From positions 1-42,808 of the forward strand of contig JAQUEL010000006.1 of NCBI GenBank assembly GCA_028685295.1: DNA of 42,808 nt, written 5' to 3'. The notes beneath the pieces are model-generated. The model was given only the letters and a program-made list of their open reading frames with translations, made no database searches and was not told the origin of the DNA. The translations under genes and the position numbers were made by a program. This DNA is from a bacterium (GTDB lineage Bacteria; UBP13; UBA5359). Below are positions 1-8,715 of this stretch, piece by piece; the first letter of the stretch is position 1, and every line of letters begins with the position of its first letter.

Positions 1-190
1 GCTGACCAATTGCTTTTTTACCAGTCCTTCCCTATGCCGAAATTGTGGCTGAGCATCTGTACTATTTTTTTAAGATACCTAAACAAGTAATATTCTGAAG
101 CATTATCGTCGCAAATACTGCATAGCGGCCGTAACAAACGGGCCTGAAATCCCGTCGCTTTACCGCCTTTAACTGCACACGCTATATCTA
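1..190. other. Gene-free left edge of window
   Basis: I see no convincing reading frame, RNA gene or strong hairpin here. It lies downstream of the minus-strand glycosyltransferase that ends at 191, so it may hold that operon's 3' end. No T-rich terminator is evident. Confidence 0.4.
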
Positions 191-1318
191 CTATCCTATT
201 GCCTGCTCATAAGCCTCAAACGTCTCTGCGGCTGTCTTCTCCCAGGAGAATTGCAAGGCACGCTCAAGTCCGCGGGCAATCATTCTTTCGGCCAAAGCGG
301 AATCGGTCAGGACGGTGACAATTCCTGTTGCTATGGAGGCCGGGTCATGCGGGTTCACCAAGAGCGCAGCCTTGCCGGCAACTTCTGGCATGGATGAAAC
401 ACAACTCGTCAACACGGGTATGCCGCTGGCCATCGCCTCCAGCACAGGTAAGCCGAATCCTTCATATAGGGAAGGATAGATAAAAAGAGCAGCTGCTGCA
501 TAGAGATCGGCCAGCTGATTATCTGTGAGGTAGCCGGTAAAGAATAAATGCCTGCTGATGCCCAGAGTCTCGGCCTTATGTTGCAGATTTTCACGCCCCC
601 ACCCTTCCTTGCCCACTAAAACCAAAGGATATGATGAGCGCAGATCATCAGGCAGCTCGGCATATGCCGATAAAAGCAAGGGTATATTCTTTCTGGGTTC
701 GAGCGTACCAACAGATAGAATATATCTGTCGGGTATACCAAGTGAGCGCAATGTCTGTTTTACAGCTTCCGGAGCACGCGGATGAAAAACTCTGTCAGCA
801 GCCAGGTGGGTAACCCTTATCTTCCGCTCATCTATGCCCAAATAACGCTCTATTTCAGCAGCAGCGCTATGGGAGATGGTAATGACAATATTGGCCTTTT
901 TAGCAGAAGGCGGTATAAAATGCTTGAAGTATACCTGCTTCATGAATTCATGTTTATCGGAGTGACTGAAAAAAGTCATATCGAAGATAGTTAGCACTGA
1001 AGGGATCATAGCGGCTAAAGGCAGCACAAAACCGGGAGCATGAAGTATATCGGCCTTCAACCGTCTTATAAAACTTGGTAGGACCATCTGCTCCCATATT
1101 ATTCTTGTCGGCCTGGATATGGTTGCCGGGCCGCAGTCCATCAATGATACATGATACTTTTCAATATCCTGAAAATGGCATTTATTATCTCTATTGACAA
1201 GCACACTTATACGGCTGCCGTTCTCCATACGGCTTATGGCACGTATCAGATTAATCATGTATACGCCGCCGCCGGTTTTGCAGGCAGGCAGCGCCAGGGC
1301 ATTGAAGACTATATGCAT
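191..1318 (-). CDS. Glycosyltransferase family 4 (GT-B fold)
   Basis: This 375-residue protein is a retaining GT-B glycosyltransferase that transfers a sugar, often mannose or glucose, from a nucleotide donor to a lipid-linked or polysaccharide acceptor at the cytoplasmic face. The N-terminal acceptor domain has the Gly-rich [10 protein letters not shown] loop. The C-terminal domain begins near [17 protein letters not shown] and holds the E-x7-E donor motif in [17 protein letters not shown]. Length and order match the family. The ATG follows a purine-rich AAGAGAG stretch. It lies 9 bases downstream of the GT2 gene and is probably cotranscribed with it. The donor and acceptor cannot be read from the sequence. 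Confidence 0.92.
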   Translation of the reverse strand: MHIVFNALALPACKTGGGVYMINLIRAISRMENGSRISVLVNRDNKCHFQDIEKYHVSLMDCGPATISRPTRIIWEQMVLPSFIRRLKADILHAPGFVLPLAAMIPSVLTIFDMTFFSHSDKHEFMKQVYFKHFIPPSAKKANIVITISHSAAAEIERYLGIDERKIRVTHLAADRVFHPRAPEAVKQTLRSLGIPDRYILSVGTLEPRKNIPLLLSAYAELPDDLRSSYPLVLVGKEGWGRENLQHKAETLGISRHLFFTGYLTDNQLADLYAAAALFIYPSLYEGFGLPVLEAMASGIPVLTSCVSSMPEVAGKAALLVNPHDPASIATGIVTVLTDSALAERMIARGLERALQFSWEKTAAETFEAYEQAIG

Positions 1319-1327
1319 ATTTCTCTC

Positions 1328-2038
1328 TTAATCGAATATTCGGTAATATATCAGAGCTTTTAACGCTGATAAGCCGTCTTTCCAGGTTATCTTCTTTCCT
1401 TGCCGGTATTCTCTACCGTTATATGATATAGGGACCTCATATATACGATATCCGCGCTTCAGCAACCTGGCAGTCAACTCCGGCTCTATCTCAAAACGAT
1501 TGGAGCGTAACCGCATGCCTTTGATCGCCTCTTTTGTAAAACATTTATAGCAGGTTTCCATATCTGTAAGAGTGGTGTTATAAAGAATATTGGTAACAAA
1601 AGTAAGGAACTTATTCCCAACCTGATGCCAATAGAACATAGCCTTATGCTCGCCTAAAAAGCGTGAGCCGTAAACAACTTCGCTCCTGCCGGAAAGAATG
1701 GGCCGCAAAAGCTTTGAATAATCATCCGGATCATACTCTAAATCGGCATCCTGCACAATGATTACATCGCCACGGGCTGCTTCCAGGCCGCTTCTTACAG
1801 CCGCGCCCTTACCGCGATTGACAGGATGCTCAATAAGCCGTATATCATCAATCCAGGGCTTGAAATATTTTTTATCGCGAGCGTTCAGAAGATCGTGCAG
1901 AAGATTTACCGTTCCATCTGTTGAACCATCATCGATAATGATAATCTCCTTCTCCAAAGGGTTGGAAGTTACGAGCTCGAGAATATCTCTAACGGTTTGA
2001 GCCTCGTTATATACAGGCATAACTACGGTTATCAGCAT
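1328..2038 (-). CDS. GT2 glycosyltransferase, polyprenyl-phosphate hexose synthase-like
   Basis: This GT-A protein of the DPM1/GtrB type would transfer mannose or glucose from its nucleotide donor to a polyprenyl phosphate. Visible motifs are VVMPVYNEAQTV at the N-terminus, DDGSTDGT and the metal-binding QDADLEYDPDDY. There is no C-terminal membrane domain, as in soluble DPM1-like enzymes. I chose the ATG at 2038 (MLITVV) because AAGGGGAG lies 6 bases upstream. A longer frame to 2068 would add ten residues without homology. The divergent membrane glycosyltransferase at 2313 is the kind of enzyme that uses polyprenyl-phosphate sugars, so the two may act as donor maker and user. That pairing is inference. 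Confidence 0.9.
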   Translation of the reverse strand: MLITVVMPVYNEAQTVRDILELVTSNPLEKEIIIIDDGSTDGTVNLLHDLLNARDKKYFKPWIDDIRLIEHPVNRGKGAAVRSGLEAARGDVIIVQDADLEYDPDDYSKLLRPILSGRSEVVYGSRFLGEHKAMFYWHQVGNKFLTFVTNILYNTTLTDMETCYKCFTKEAIKGMRLRSNRFEIEPELTARLLKRGYRIYEVPISYNGREYRQGKKITWKDGLSALKALIYYRIFD

Positions 2039-2312
2039 GTTTACTCCCCTTGTAAAATAATCATGCAAAAGCTATACTTCAATTATCATGGTTACTCTAT
2101 CACACTTAATGACGGATCACAACAATTTCAGAAAAGGCAAAAAGAAACGGAGGAAACCATTATATTAGTAATAGCTGCTGCAAAAGAGGGTTCTCACTAT
2201 TCCCAAGATCACTCTTTCGGCGTTGCTCTAGCTCTTCTTATTTGGGCGGCAACTATAATACTTATCTATATTTACCTCTATAGCAGCGCTCTACTTCCCT
2301 GAGGAGGCCAAA
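2039..2312. promoter_or_regulatory. Divergent intergenic region between GT2 and GT-C genes
   Basis: This AT-rich 274-base region must hold the divergent promoters of the GT2/GT4 pair and the plus-strand membrane glycosyltransferase. No -35/-10 pair stands out. A GAGGAGG ribosome-binding site at 2301-2307 serves the plus-strand gene. Part of the region is covered by a possible small reading frame at 2063-2302, listed separately. Confidence 0.4.
2063..2302 (+). CDS. Possible small single-pass membrane protein
   Basis: A 79-residue frame starts at ATG 2063 and ends in a TGA that overlaps the ribosome-binding site of the next gene. It has a charged middle (QFQKRQKETEE) and one convincing membrane segment near its C-terminus (VALALLIWAATIILIYIYLY). 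A GGAGG at 2150-2154 sits inside the frame just before ATT/ATA codons, so a shorter product with an unusual start is possible. I recognise no family. The stop-over-SD arrangement would allow translational coupling to the membrane glycosyltransferase. No good ribosome-binding site precedes ATG 2063, and the frame overlaps sequence that may belong to the opposite gene, so it may be chance. Confidence 0.3.
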   Translation: MQKLYFNYHGYSITLNDGSQQFQKRQKETEETIILVIAAAKEGSHYSQDHSFGVALALLIWAATIILIYIYLYSSALLP

Positions 2313-4187
2313 TTGCACGATATAGCGGCATTCACAGCATTGATTATCGCATCCTTCGGGCCCGGGTTTCTTATAACCGAACATCTTCTTGGAAAAAAGA
2401 TGCCGGATTTAGCCACGGTTGTTTATTCATCGGCCATCGGTTTCGGCGTATTCATTTATATCCTGCTGGGAATGAGCTATGCAGGGATCATGACAGCCGG
2501 CGCCATTCATACAGCCATGCTCATTCTCCTTGCGCTGACCTTTCTGCTGATCGCACGAAGGGTCATAGAGATACGGAAGCATAAACCCATAGATATAAAG
2601 AACGGCTCTCGGTGCAGGGAGCTACTATCCAAAATCGGCAGCTATGATTTGCGATCTCTGCACTGCGATCAGTATTCCATATTTGTAGGCTGTGCGGCAC
2701 TTTTCCTTGTCATGGCTATAGCCTTGAATTTTCTGGCTGCTTTGTCGCCATCGCTTTACTGGGATGAACTATCCTATCATCTCCCTTTGGCCAGAGATTA
2801 TCTCACTCACGGCCACATGATATCGTATAAGTATATACCTCATTCCTATATGCCTGAAGGGGCAGAGCTGCTCTTTTCCGCCGGTATGGCTCTGAGTAGC
2901 GATAAAGTGCCCAACCTTATTCATTTTTATTTCGGGCTTCTGCTGGCGGCTGCCATCATTGCTTTTGCCGTAAGAGCAGGTAGGCCGGGAGCGGGAGTTA
3001 TAGGCGCATCTTTCTTTTATAATATGCCCGTTGTAACCTGGCTTTCCTCTCTGGCATATATAGACCTGATTGCCGGGGCTTTTGCCTTTCTGGCATTGCT
3101 GGCGGCTATCTCTGCTAATGAAGACGCCTCTGCGGGTAATTGGTTGCTCTGCGGATTATTATCCGGCTTCTGCGTATCGGTAAAATACAGCGCCGGAATA
3201 TTTCCCGCACTGATCTTCCTCTTTTTACTCTTCAAGTGGCTTCGACATAGAACACATGCCGGGCTCATCTCCTTGCTCTCCTTTTCTATGCCAGCAGTAA
3301 TGCTTACCCTTCCATGGATGGCACGAAGCTACTTTTTAACAGGAACACCATTATGGCCATATCTCTCATCCATAATCCCCAATCCTTTTATTGCCCGAGA
3401 GGCTGAAGCATTCCGAAATACTTTTACCGCATTTTCCCAGGCATCCAGAACTTTAGCCGGATTTCTGCTCCTTCCATTTAACGCTCTCTTTGCCAGCCGC
3501 CAATTCGATGCCGCTATCGGTCCGGTTCTGCCGGCCTTTCTGCCCGGATACTTTATCCTGCGCCAAGCAAGGCTCTCATCGGTTAATAAAATGCTTGTTT
3601 TTGCTCTGCTCTTCACTGCCATATGGTATTTCAGCGGACCACAAATGCGCTTTGCACTTCCAGCTCTGGCCGTTTTTTCACTAGCAGCGGGATTGGCTGC
3701 ATCCACTTTATTAAAGAGAGTATCGCTAAAAACAATAGCGGGCGTTATACTCCTTCTGGCTCTGACAACCTCCTTCTTTTATGCCGGGCACTATTCTCGT
3801 GAGCGTGCGCAACTGGCCCGTCCGGATAAAGTGAGGATCGGCCTGGGATTGATTGATGATGAGAGCTATTACAACTGCCTGGATATCTACCGCGTGGCTT
3901 CTTATGCCAATGCACATGCCCGGCCGGAAGAGAGAATTCTGGCTATCAATGAGAACAGAGGCTATTTTTTTAAAAATGAATTCATCTGGATGGCGGATTG
4001 GCTGCTTATACAGGGCCTTAGGTCTCTGCCGGATATCGATTACCTTATAAAAAAGGATATCAAATGGATAATGGTAACGGGAACACCGGCAGCAGAAATA
4101 AAATGGCTTGATAATGGAATTAACAGTGGCAGACTGAAGCCGGCATGTCTATACGGTTCAGCAGCGCTCTTTCATATTCTGGAATAG
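2313..4187 (+). CDS. Multi-membrane-span GT-C glycosyltransferase (GT39/ArnT-like)
   Basis: This 624-residue integral membrane protein has about a dozen hydrophobic segments. An acidic pair sits in the first large outer loop (Asp151-Glu152 in SLYWDELSYHLPLARDYL), the catalytic signature of GT-C enzymes that take sugar from a polyprenyl phosphate carrier. It probably adds a sugar to a glycan or protein on the outer face of the membrane. The C-terminal 120 residues look like a soluble domain. The start is TTG, supported by GAGGAGG with a 5-base spacer. It is the only plus-strand gene in the left 38 kb and converges on the SDR gene with a 17-base gap. Acceptor and sugar are unknown. Confidence 0.85.
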   Translation: MHDIAAFTALIIASFGPGFLITEHLLGKKMPDLATVVYSSAIGFGVFIYILLGMSYAGIMTAGAIHTAMLILLALTFLLIARRVIEIRKHKPIDIKNGSRCRELLSKIGSYDLRSLHCDQYSIFVGCAALFLVMAIALNFLAALSPSLYWDELSYHLPLARDYLTHGHMISYKYIPHSYMPEGAELLFSAGMALSSDKVPNLIHFYFGLLLAAAIIAFAVRAGRPGAGVIGASFFYNMPVVTWLSSLAYIDLIAGAFAFLALLAAISANEDASAGNWLLCGLLSGFCVSVKYSAGIFPALIFLFLLFKWLRHRTHAGLISLLSFSMPAVMLTLPWMARSYFLTGTPLWPYLSSIIPNPFIAREAEAFRNTFTAFSQASRTLAGFLLLPFNALFASRQFDAAIGPVLPAFLPGYFILRQARLSSVNKMLVFALLFTAIWYFSGPQMRFALPALAVFSLAAGLAASTLLKRVSLKTIAGVILLLALTTSFFYAGHYSRERAQLARPDKVRIGLGLIDDESYYNCLDIYRVASYANAHARPEERILAINENRGYFFKNEFIWMADWLLIQGLRSLPDIDYLIKKDIKWIMVTGTPAAEIKWLDNGINSGRLKPACLYGSAALFHILE

Positions 4188-4204
4188 CGATCCCAGGCCT
4201 GCTT

Positions 4205-5167
4205 TTATAGCCGTTGTAAATAACTATTCCAGTAAGCCAACAGATCGGCCAGGGTCTTATCTAACGGAATCTTCGGCATCCAACCGATATGCTCCCTGCA
4301 CTTTCCATTATCTCCATAAATAATCGGCATATCAACAGGCCTGAAGCGTTCCATGTCAATCCGAATGTCCGCTTCCACTCCGGCTAATTCCAGGAGCCTG
4401 ATAAGTATTTGCTTTATGCCGACGGCTCTGCCGCTGCAGACATTATATGCCTCTCCCGAAACACCCTTTTCAAGAAGCAGATAATATGCCCTTACCACAT
4501 CCCTGACATCTGTGAAATCACGCTCTGCTTCCAAATTGCCGGTCTCAATAAGAGGAGCCCTCCTTCCTTCGGCTATCTCGCTTACCTGGCGAGCAAAACC
4601 CGAACAGACAAATCTGTCGTCTTGTCTCGGGCCCGTATGGTTAAAAGCACGTGTTCTGATAATTCTCATGCCGTAAGAACGATAATACTGGTAGCCCAGC
4701 ATATCCTGAGCTACCTTACTGACTGCATACGGATTACCCGGTCTGAAAGGGGAGGTTTCGCTAACAGGCAATTCCTGCCGATCGACTATTCCATATTCCT
4801 CACCGGTACCGCATAGTAGCAGGGATGGCGTTTTTCCCATTTTCCTGGCGGCTTCCAGGATATTCAGCGTTCCTTTTATGTTTACATCCATCGTTAAATA
4901 TGGGTCTTTGAATGACAGCGGTACAAAGCTCTGAGCTGCCAGATGATATACCCTTTCCGGCAAAATACTATCAAAAGCAGCAGCCATCATCCTGCTGTCC
5001 GTTATATCGCCTGTCAGCAATTCAACCCTATTCATGAGGCATTCGAGGTTTGCCAATCCATCGTTAGGATGACAGATGCCGTAGACCTTGTTATCTGGGT
5101 TCTCTATCAGCAGCTCTGCCAGGTGACTGCCGACAAATCCCGCTATTCCGGTTATCAGTATATTCAT
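4205..5167 (-). CDS. GDP-mannose 4,6-dehydratase / GDP-6-deoxymannose reductase-like SDR
   Basis: This extended short-chain dehydrogenase has the NAD(P)-binding GxxGxxG in TGIAGFVGSHLAELL, a threonine-containing LLCGTGEEYG and the catalytic YxxxK in NPYAVSKVAQD. The stretches RTRAFNHTGPRQ, ERDFTDVRDVVRAY and YNVCSGRAV are typical of GDP-mannose dehydratase and its partner reductase Rmd. At about 320 residues it fits either enzyme, and no second such gene is in view. The product would be a GDP-deoxyhexose such as GDP-rhamnose or its 4-keto precursor. I prefer ATG 5167 over GTG 5173, with GGGGTG just upstream. It follows the UDP-glucose dehydrogenase gene in the same operon. Confidence 0.88.
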   Translation of the reverse strand: MNILITGIAGFVGSHLAELLIENPDNKVYGICHPNDGLANLECLMNRVELLTGDITDSRMMAAAFDSILPERVYHLAAQSFVPLSFKDPYLTMDVNIKGTLNILEAARKMGKTPSLLLCGTGEEYGIVDRQELPVSETSPFRPGNPYAVSKVAQDMLGYQYYRSYGMRIIRTRAFNHTGPRQDDRFVCSGFARQVSEIAEGRRAPLIETGNLEAERDFTDVRDVVRAYYLLLEKGVSGEAYNVCSGRAVGIKQILIRLLELAGVEADIRIDMERFRPVDMPIIYGDNGKCREHIGWMPKIPLDKTLADLLAYWNSYLQRL

Positions 5168-5194
5168 AATCACCCCAGCGCTTTAATCCAATCC

Positions 5195-6526
5195 TCAGTT
5201 GCCGGCAACGCTATCTTGCAGCAACCGGTTTCCAGGCCGGCCCATCGATATATAGTTGAAGCCGTAAGTGGACATACGCTCTATATCATAAATATTTCGC
5301 CCATCGATAATAACAGGCTTATGCATGCGCTCTTTGAGTTTGATGAAATCGAGCTCCAGAAATTCGTTCCATTCGGTCAAGATCAGCAACACATCCGCAT
5401 CAAGAGCAGCTTCATATGGATTAGCAGCCCGGATCAGACCCGTAATCATACTTGAAGCACTTTCAAACGCCATCGGATCGTAGGCGCAAACAGCAGCACC
5501 GGCTGCAATCAATTCGTTTAAAATAGGCACAGAAGGAGCCTCGCGCATATCATCGGTATTTGGCTTAAAGGCCAGCCCCAGTACGCCTATTTTTTTTCCG
5601 GATAATACCCCTAATTCCTCTTTGACCTTGGAGAGAAAGAGTTCACGCTGATAACTGTTTATTCTCTCTGCTTCACGCAATATCGGTAATTCTATCCCGT
5701 TTCTTTCAGCGGTTGCAATCAACGCTTTAACATCTTTGGGAAAGCAGGACCCGCCGTATCCTAAACCGGCATTAAGAAATAGCGGGCCTATCCGGGAATC
5801 CAACCCCATGCCGCGAGCTACTGTAGTAACATCGGCACCTATACGCTCACATAGATTGGCAATTGCATTTATAAAGGATATCTTGGTGGCAAGAAAGGAG
5901 TTGGATGCATACTTAATCATTTCCGCGGTGCGTAAATCAGTTATCAATACCGGTGCATTAAGGGGTTTATAAAGTTGCGTGACCTTTTCCGCAGCGGCAT
6001 TATTGTCGCTGCCTATAATAATGCGTTCCGGCTTCATGGTATCACTGACGGCGCTCCCCTCTCTGAGGAACTCCGGATTGGAAACAACATCAAAGGATGC
6101 CTCCTTATCAACCTGGTGCTCTCGAATCGTCCTGCCTACTAATTCACCGGAGCCGACCGGTACCGTGCTCTTATTTATTACAACCTTATGCCCTTTCAGA
6201 TTACGACCGATATCCGCCGCTACCGAGAGGACCTGGCTCATATCAGCCTCACCGTTATCAGCTTGCGGCGTGCCGACAGCAATGAATACAACCTCGGAGC
6301 TTTCAATTGCTGAATCCAGATGAACAGTAAAGGAGAGACGTCCAGCCTGAACATTCTTAAGCAGCAGTTCCTTGAGACCTGGCTCATATATCGGCATTTT
6401 CCCCCTCTTTAGATTTTCAATCCGGAGAGGGTCCCTATCAACACAAATAACATCATTGCCCAGCTCCGCCAGACATACACCGGTAGGAATGCCCACATAT
6501 CCGGTGCCCACTACAGCAATGTACAT
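5195..6526 (-). CDS. ugd: UDP-glucose 6-dehydrogenase
   Basis: The enzyme oxidises UDP-glucose twice with NAD to UDP-glucuronate, a precursor for acidic polysaccharides and for arabinose-type sugars. The N-terminal Rossmann motif is VVGTGYVGIPTG. The catalytic cysteine is Cys261 in GYGGSCFPKD, and the NSFLATKISFINAIAN helix carries the conserved lysine. The C-terminal UDP-binding domain starts near GVLGLAFKPNTDDMREAPS. The length of 443 is usual. A GDP-sugar enzyme follows 27 bases downstream, and a flippase-like small membrane protein precedes it, so the operon seems devoted to envelope glycan precursors. UDP-N-acetylmannosamine dehydrogenase is a less likely alternative. Confidence 0.95.
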   Translation of the reverse strand: MYIAVVGTGYVGIPTGVCLAELGNDVICVDRDPLRIENLKRGKMPIYEPGLKELLLKNVQAGRLSFTVHLDSAIESSEVVFIAVGTPQADNGEADMSQVLSVAADIGRNLKGHKVVINKSTVPVGSGELVGRTIREHQVDKEASFDVVSNPEFLREGSAVSDTMKPERIIIGSDNNAAAEKVTQLYKPLNAPVLITDLRTAEMIKYASNSFLATKISFINAIANLCERIGADVTTVARGMGLDSRIGPLFLNAGLGYGGSCFPKDVKALIATAERNGIELPILREAERINSYQRELFLSKVKEELGVLSGKKIGVLGLAFKPNTDDMREAPSVPILNELIAAGAAVCAYDPMAFESASSMITGLIRAANPYEAALDADVLLILTEWNEFLELDFIKLKERMHKPVIIDGRNIYDIERMSTYGFNYISMGRPGNRLLQDSVAGN

Positions 6527-6562
6527 ATACTCCTCCCATAAATCCCCATTAGTATTGCTTTC

Positions 6563-6922
6563 TCAGCTTCTGGCTATCAATGCCACGCCAAGGCAAATTA
6601 TACATACGCCGGCCCAACGGACCATGCTAACGTGTTCCTTGAATACCAACCAGGATATCAACAGCACCGCCACATAACTCAACGATATCAGCGGGTAAGC
6701 AAAGCTGAGCTCGACCCTGGACAATACCAGCAACCAAATAAGAGTGCTTACAATATATAGGCCAAGACCTGCCCATACATAGGGCATCATGAATATTTTT
6801 ATCAACCTGGTGGTCACCAGGCTATCCGATGCCACATCGGCCCTCATTACACCCGACTTGATAAATACCTGTCCCAAAGCCCCAAGTAGAACCGAAATCA
6901 CTATCTGCTGCAAGGGTTTCAT
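6563..6922 (-). CDS. Small four-helix EamA/SMR-type membrane protein, ArnE/F-like
   Basis: This 119-residue protein has four hydrophobic helices and the SMR/EamA half-transporter pattern: a GQVFIKSGV turn in helix 1, SRVELSFAYPLISLSYVAVLL in helix 3 and a final GVCIICLGVALIAR helix. The closest described relatives are ArnE and ArnF, the subunits said to flip undecaprenyl-phosphate aminoarabinose. Its position between a polyprenyl phosphoribosyltransferase/WecG block and ugd supports flipping of a lipid-linked monosaccharide. Such proteins act as dimers, and only one copy is visible here. A drug/metabolite transporter role cannot be excluded. Confidence 0.8.
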   Translation of the reverse strand: MKPLQQIVISVLLGALGQVFIKSGVMRADVASDSLVTTRLIKIFMMPYVWAGLGLYIVSTLIWLLVLSRVELSFAYPLISLSYVAVLLISWLVFKEHVSMVRWAGVCIICLGVALIARS

Positions 6923-6946
6923 TCTTCCACCTCACAATTAGCGTTA

Positions 6947-8713
6947 TTATTTTCTCTTTTCCTTTAGCTGTACATCAGTATGCCTTGCCCAGAGCGCCAG
7001 CAAAAGAAACTGCGGTATGGAGAGAATACGGCCGATCCTCTTCGGTTCTCGTGCTACGCGATAGACCCATTCAAGGCCACAACGCTGCATCCATGCCGGT
7101 GCCCGCTTCAAGCGTCCGGATATGACGTCAAAGCTCCCCCCTACGCCCATGCAAACCGGAACGCCCAGAGCATCCTTATAACGATCGATCCATTTTTCCT
7201 GCCTGGGAATACCAAAGGCCACAAAAAGAATATCCGGAGAAGCCTTTACAACATCACCAACTACGATTGCCTCTTCATCTTCGGGGTAGTACCCGTCACG
7301 AATACCGGCAACTTTAAGTCCGGGATACCGAGCCTTCAGCTTGTCAGCAGCCTCAAGGGCTACACCAGGCTTGGCACCCAGCAAATATATCGAATAACCC
7401 TTGTCGGCCGCCATTTTACATATAGCATTCAAAAGGTCAATCCCAGCCACTCTATCCTGAAGAGGATCCTGTAAGAGCCTTGATGCCAGCAAGACGCCCG
7501 CACCATCAGGCGTAACCAGGTCGGCATTGTTGATTATATTTTTCAACTGTTGATCTTCCCTGGCCTGCATAATAGCCGGCGCATTGGGTGTAACGACTAC
7601 GTGCGGGCGCTTTGTCCTGATAAAAACCTCAACCTGATGAAGCGCCTCATCCATATTCACATGGCTTACCTTGACATCCATTATCTCTATTGTGCTCCGG
7701 CCGGCCATGCGCTTTATAATTTGTCGGGGGGCAAGAAGAAGAACCAGAACAAAGAGCAGATAACCTACGATTATTCCGCCGACCAAAAACAAGAGCTTGA
7801 GCCATAACATCCATGTCACATTAGCAACGATTATAAGCGCCAGCAGACAGAGATAGGCTGTAGATACGGTCATCAAGAGAATAACCGCCTTCTCGGATAT
7901 ACCTGCGTCCAACATAAAACGATATAAAAATGCTGCTGGTGTGTCTATGCTCATGGAAGACCGCTCATGCTTTATAGTAAAGGGATAAGCGCTGTTTACC
8001 AAAGGAATGCCCAGTACCATAACAGGTAGTAGGAATACCAATGAAGCAGTATATTTTAGTGCCCCGATAATAGCTATGCTTCCCAATAGATACCCCGGCA
8101 AAAGGCTTCCTCCGGCTGCTAAAACACCTCCTTTTCCATTATATCCAAGGAGCATGCCCAGAGAACATCCGGCCAACGCAAGAGACATAGCCATGGTATA
8201 AAAGATCTCCTGGCGCTGTATCAAAGCTGCCGCCGCAAAAGTCAAAGCGGATACCGCAGTCAGCCTTAAAGAGAGTCCCGGCAATTTATCGGTGCTCTCA
8301 TATATTTTTGAAGATAAAAGCAACCAGATAACCGTTACAGGCAGGGCATACCAGCCCAGGTTTATTCCTGTATCGACAGCGCTGGAATAAATACTCTCAA
8401 TACGTATACCATAGTAAAAAGCAACCGTTGCCATGAGGGCCGGTATGATAAATGTATAAATATCCTTTACTCTTCGTAAGCTGCGTACATATCCTAAAAT
8501 AACAATTATTCCGGAGCTGATGAGAAGACCGGTAAGCCTGTCGCCGACCCCCCCCTTGCCATCCAGAAGCAATGTCAAAGCAAAGGCCAGAAAGAGCACG
8601 GCTTCTCCGGACAAACGAAACTTTCCAGCGCACGCTGCGGAAAATTTCACCAACAGAAAAGAAAAGAGCATGCCTGCCGGAACATACATAACGCCTTCCC
8701 AAAAGCCGGACAC
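6947..8713 (-). CDS. Fusion: degenerate PNPT (TagO/WecA-like) membrane domain + WecG/TagA/CpsF glycosyltransferase
   Basis: Residues 1-330 form about ten membrane helices that track the TagO/WecA/MraY fold, for example GGSLLPGYLLGSIAIIGALK (family: GDtGSlflGf) and MLDAGISEKAVILL (family: Ld.GlS...av). Residues 340-575 are a WecG/TagA/CpsF transferase, with VVVTPNAPAIMQA, ADLVTPDGAGVLLA, GYSIYLLGAKPG and FVAFGIPRQEKWI all present. The membrane half has lost the key residues: the DD after the lG motif reads YV (75-76), the NxxNxxDGxDG block keeps only Asp142, the GDxGS Asp is Ala200, and the HxHH motif reads FLYR (262-265). I infer an active cytoplasmic N-acetyl-aminosugar transferase tethered to a non-catalytic scaffold, possibly one that binds lipid carrier. 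The ATG overlaps no neighbour and lies 2 bases after the UbiA gene. Confidence 0.85.
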   Translation of the reverse strand: MSGFWEGVMYVPAGMLFSFLLVKFSAACAGKFRLSGEAVLFLAFALTLLLDGKGGVGDRLTGLLISSGIIVILGYVRSLRRVKDIYTFIIPALMATVAFYYGIRIESIYSSAVDTGINLGWYALPVTVIWLLLSSKIYESTDKLPGLSLRLTAVSALTFAAAALIQRQEIFYTMAMSLALAGCSLGMLLGYNGKGGVLAAGGSLLPGYLLGSIAIIGALKYTASLVFLLPVMVLGIPLVNSAYPFTIKHERSSMSIDTPAAFLYRFMLDAGISEKAVILLMTVSTAYLCLLALIIVANVTWMLWLKLLFLVGGIIVGYLLFVLVLLLAPRQIIKRMAGRSTIEIMDVKVSHVNMDEALHQVEVFIRTKRPHVVVTPNAPAIMQAREDQQLKNIINNADLVTPDGAGVLLASRLLQDPLQDRVAGIDLLNAICKMAADKGYSIYLLGAKPGVALEAADKLKARYPGLKVAGIRDGYYPEDEEAIVVGDVVKASPDILFVAFGIPRQEKWIDRYKDALGVPVCMGVGGSFDVISGRLKRAPAWMQRCGLEWVYRVAREPKRIGRILSIPQFLLLALWARHTDVQLKEKRK

Positions 8714-8715
8714 AT

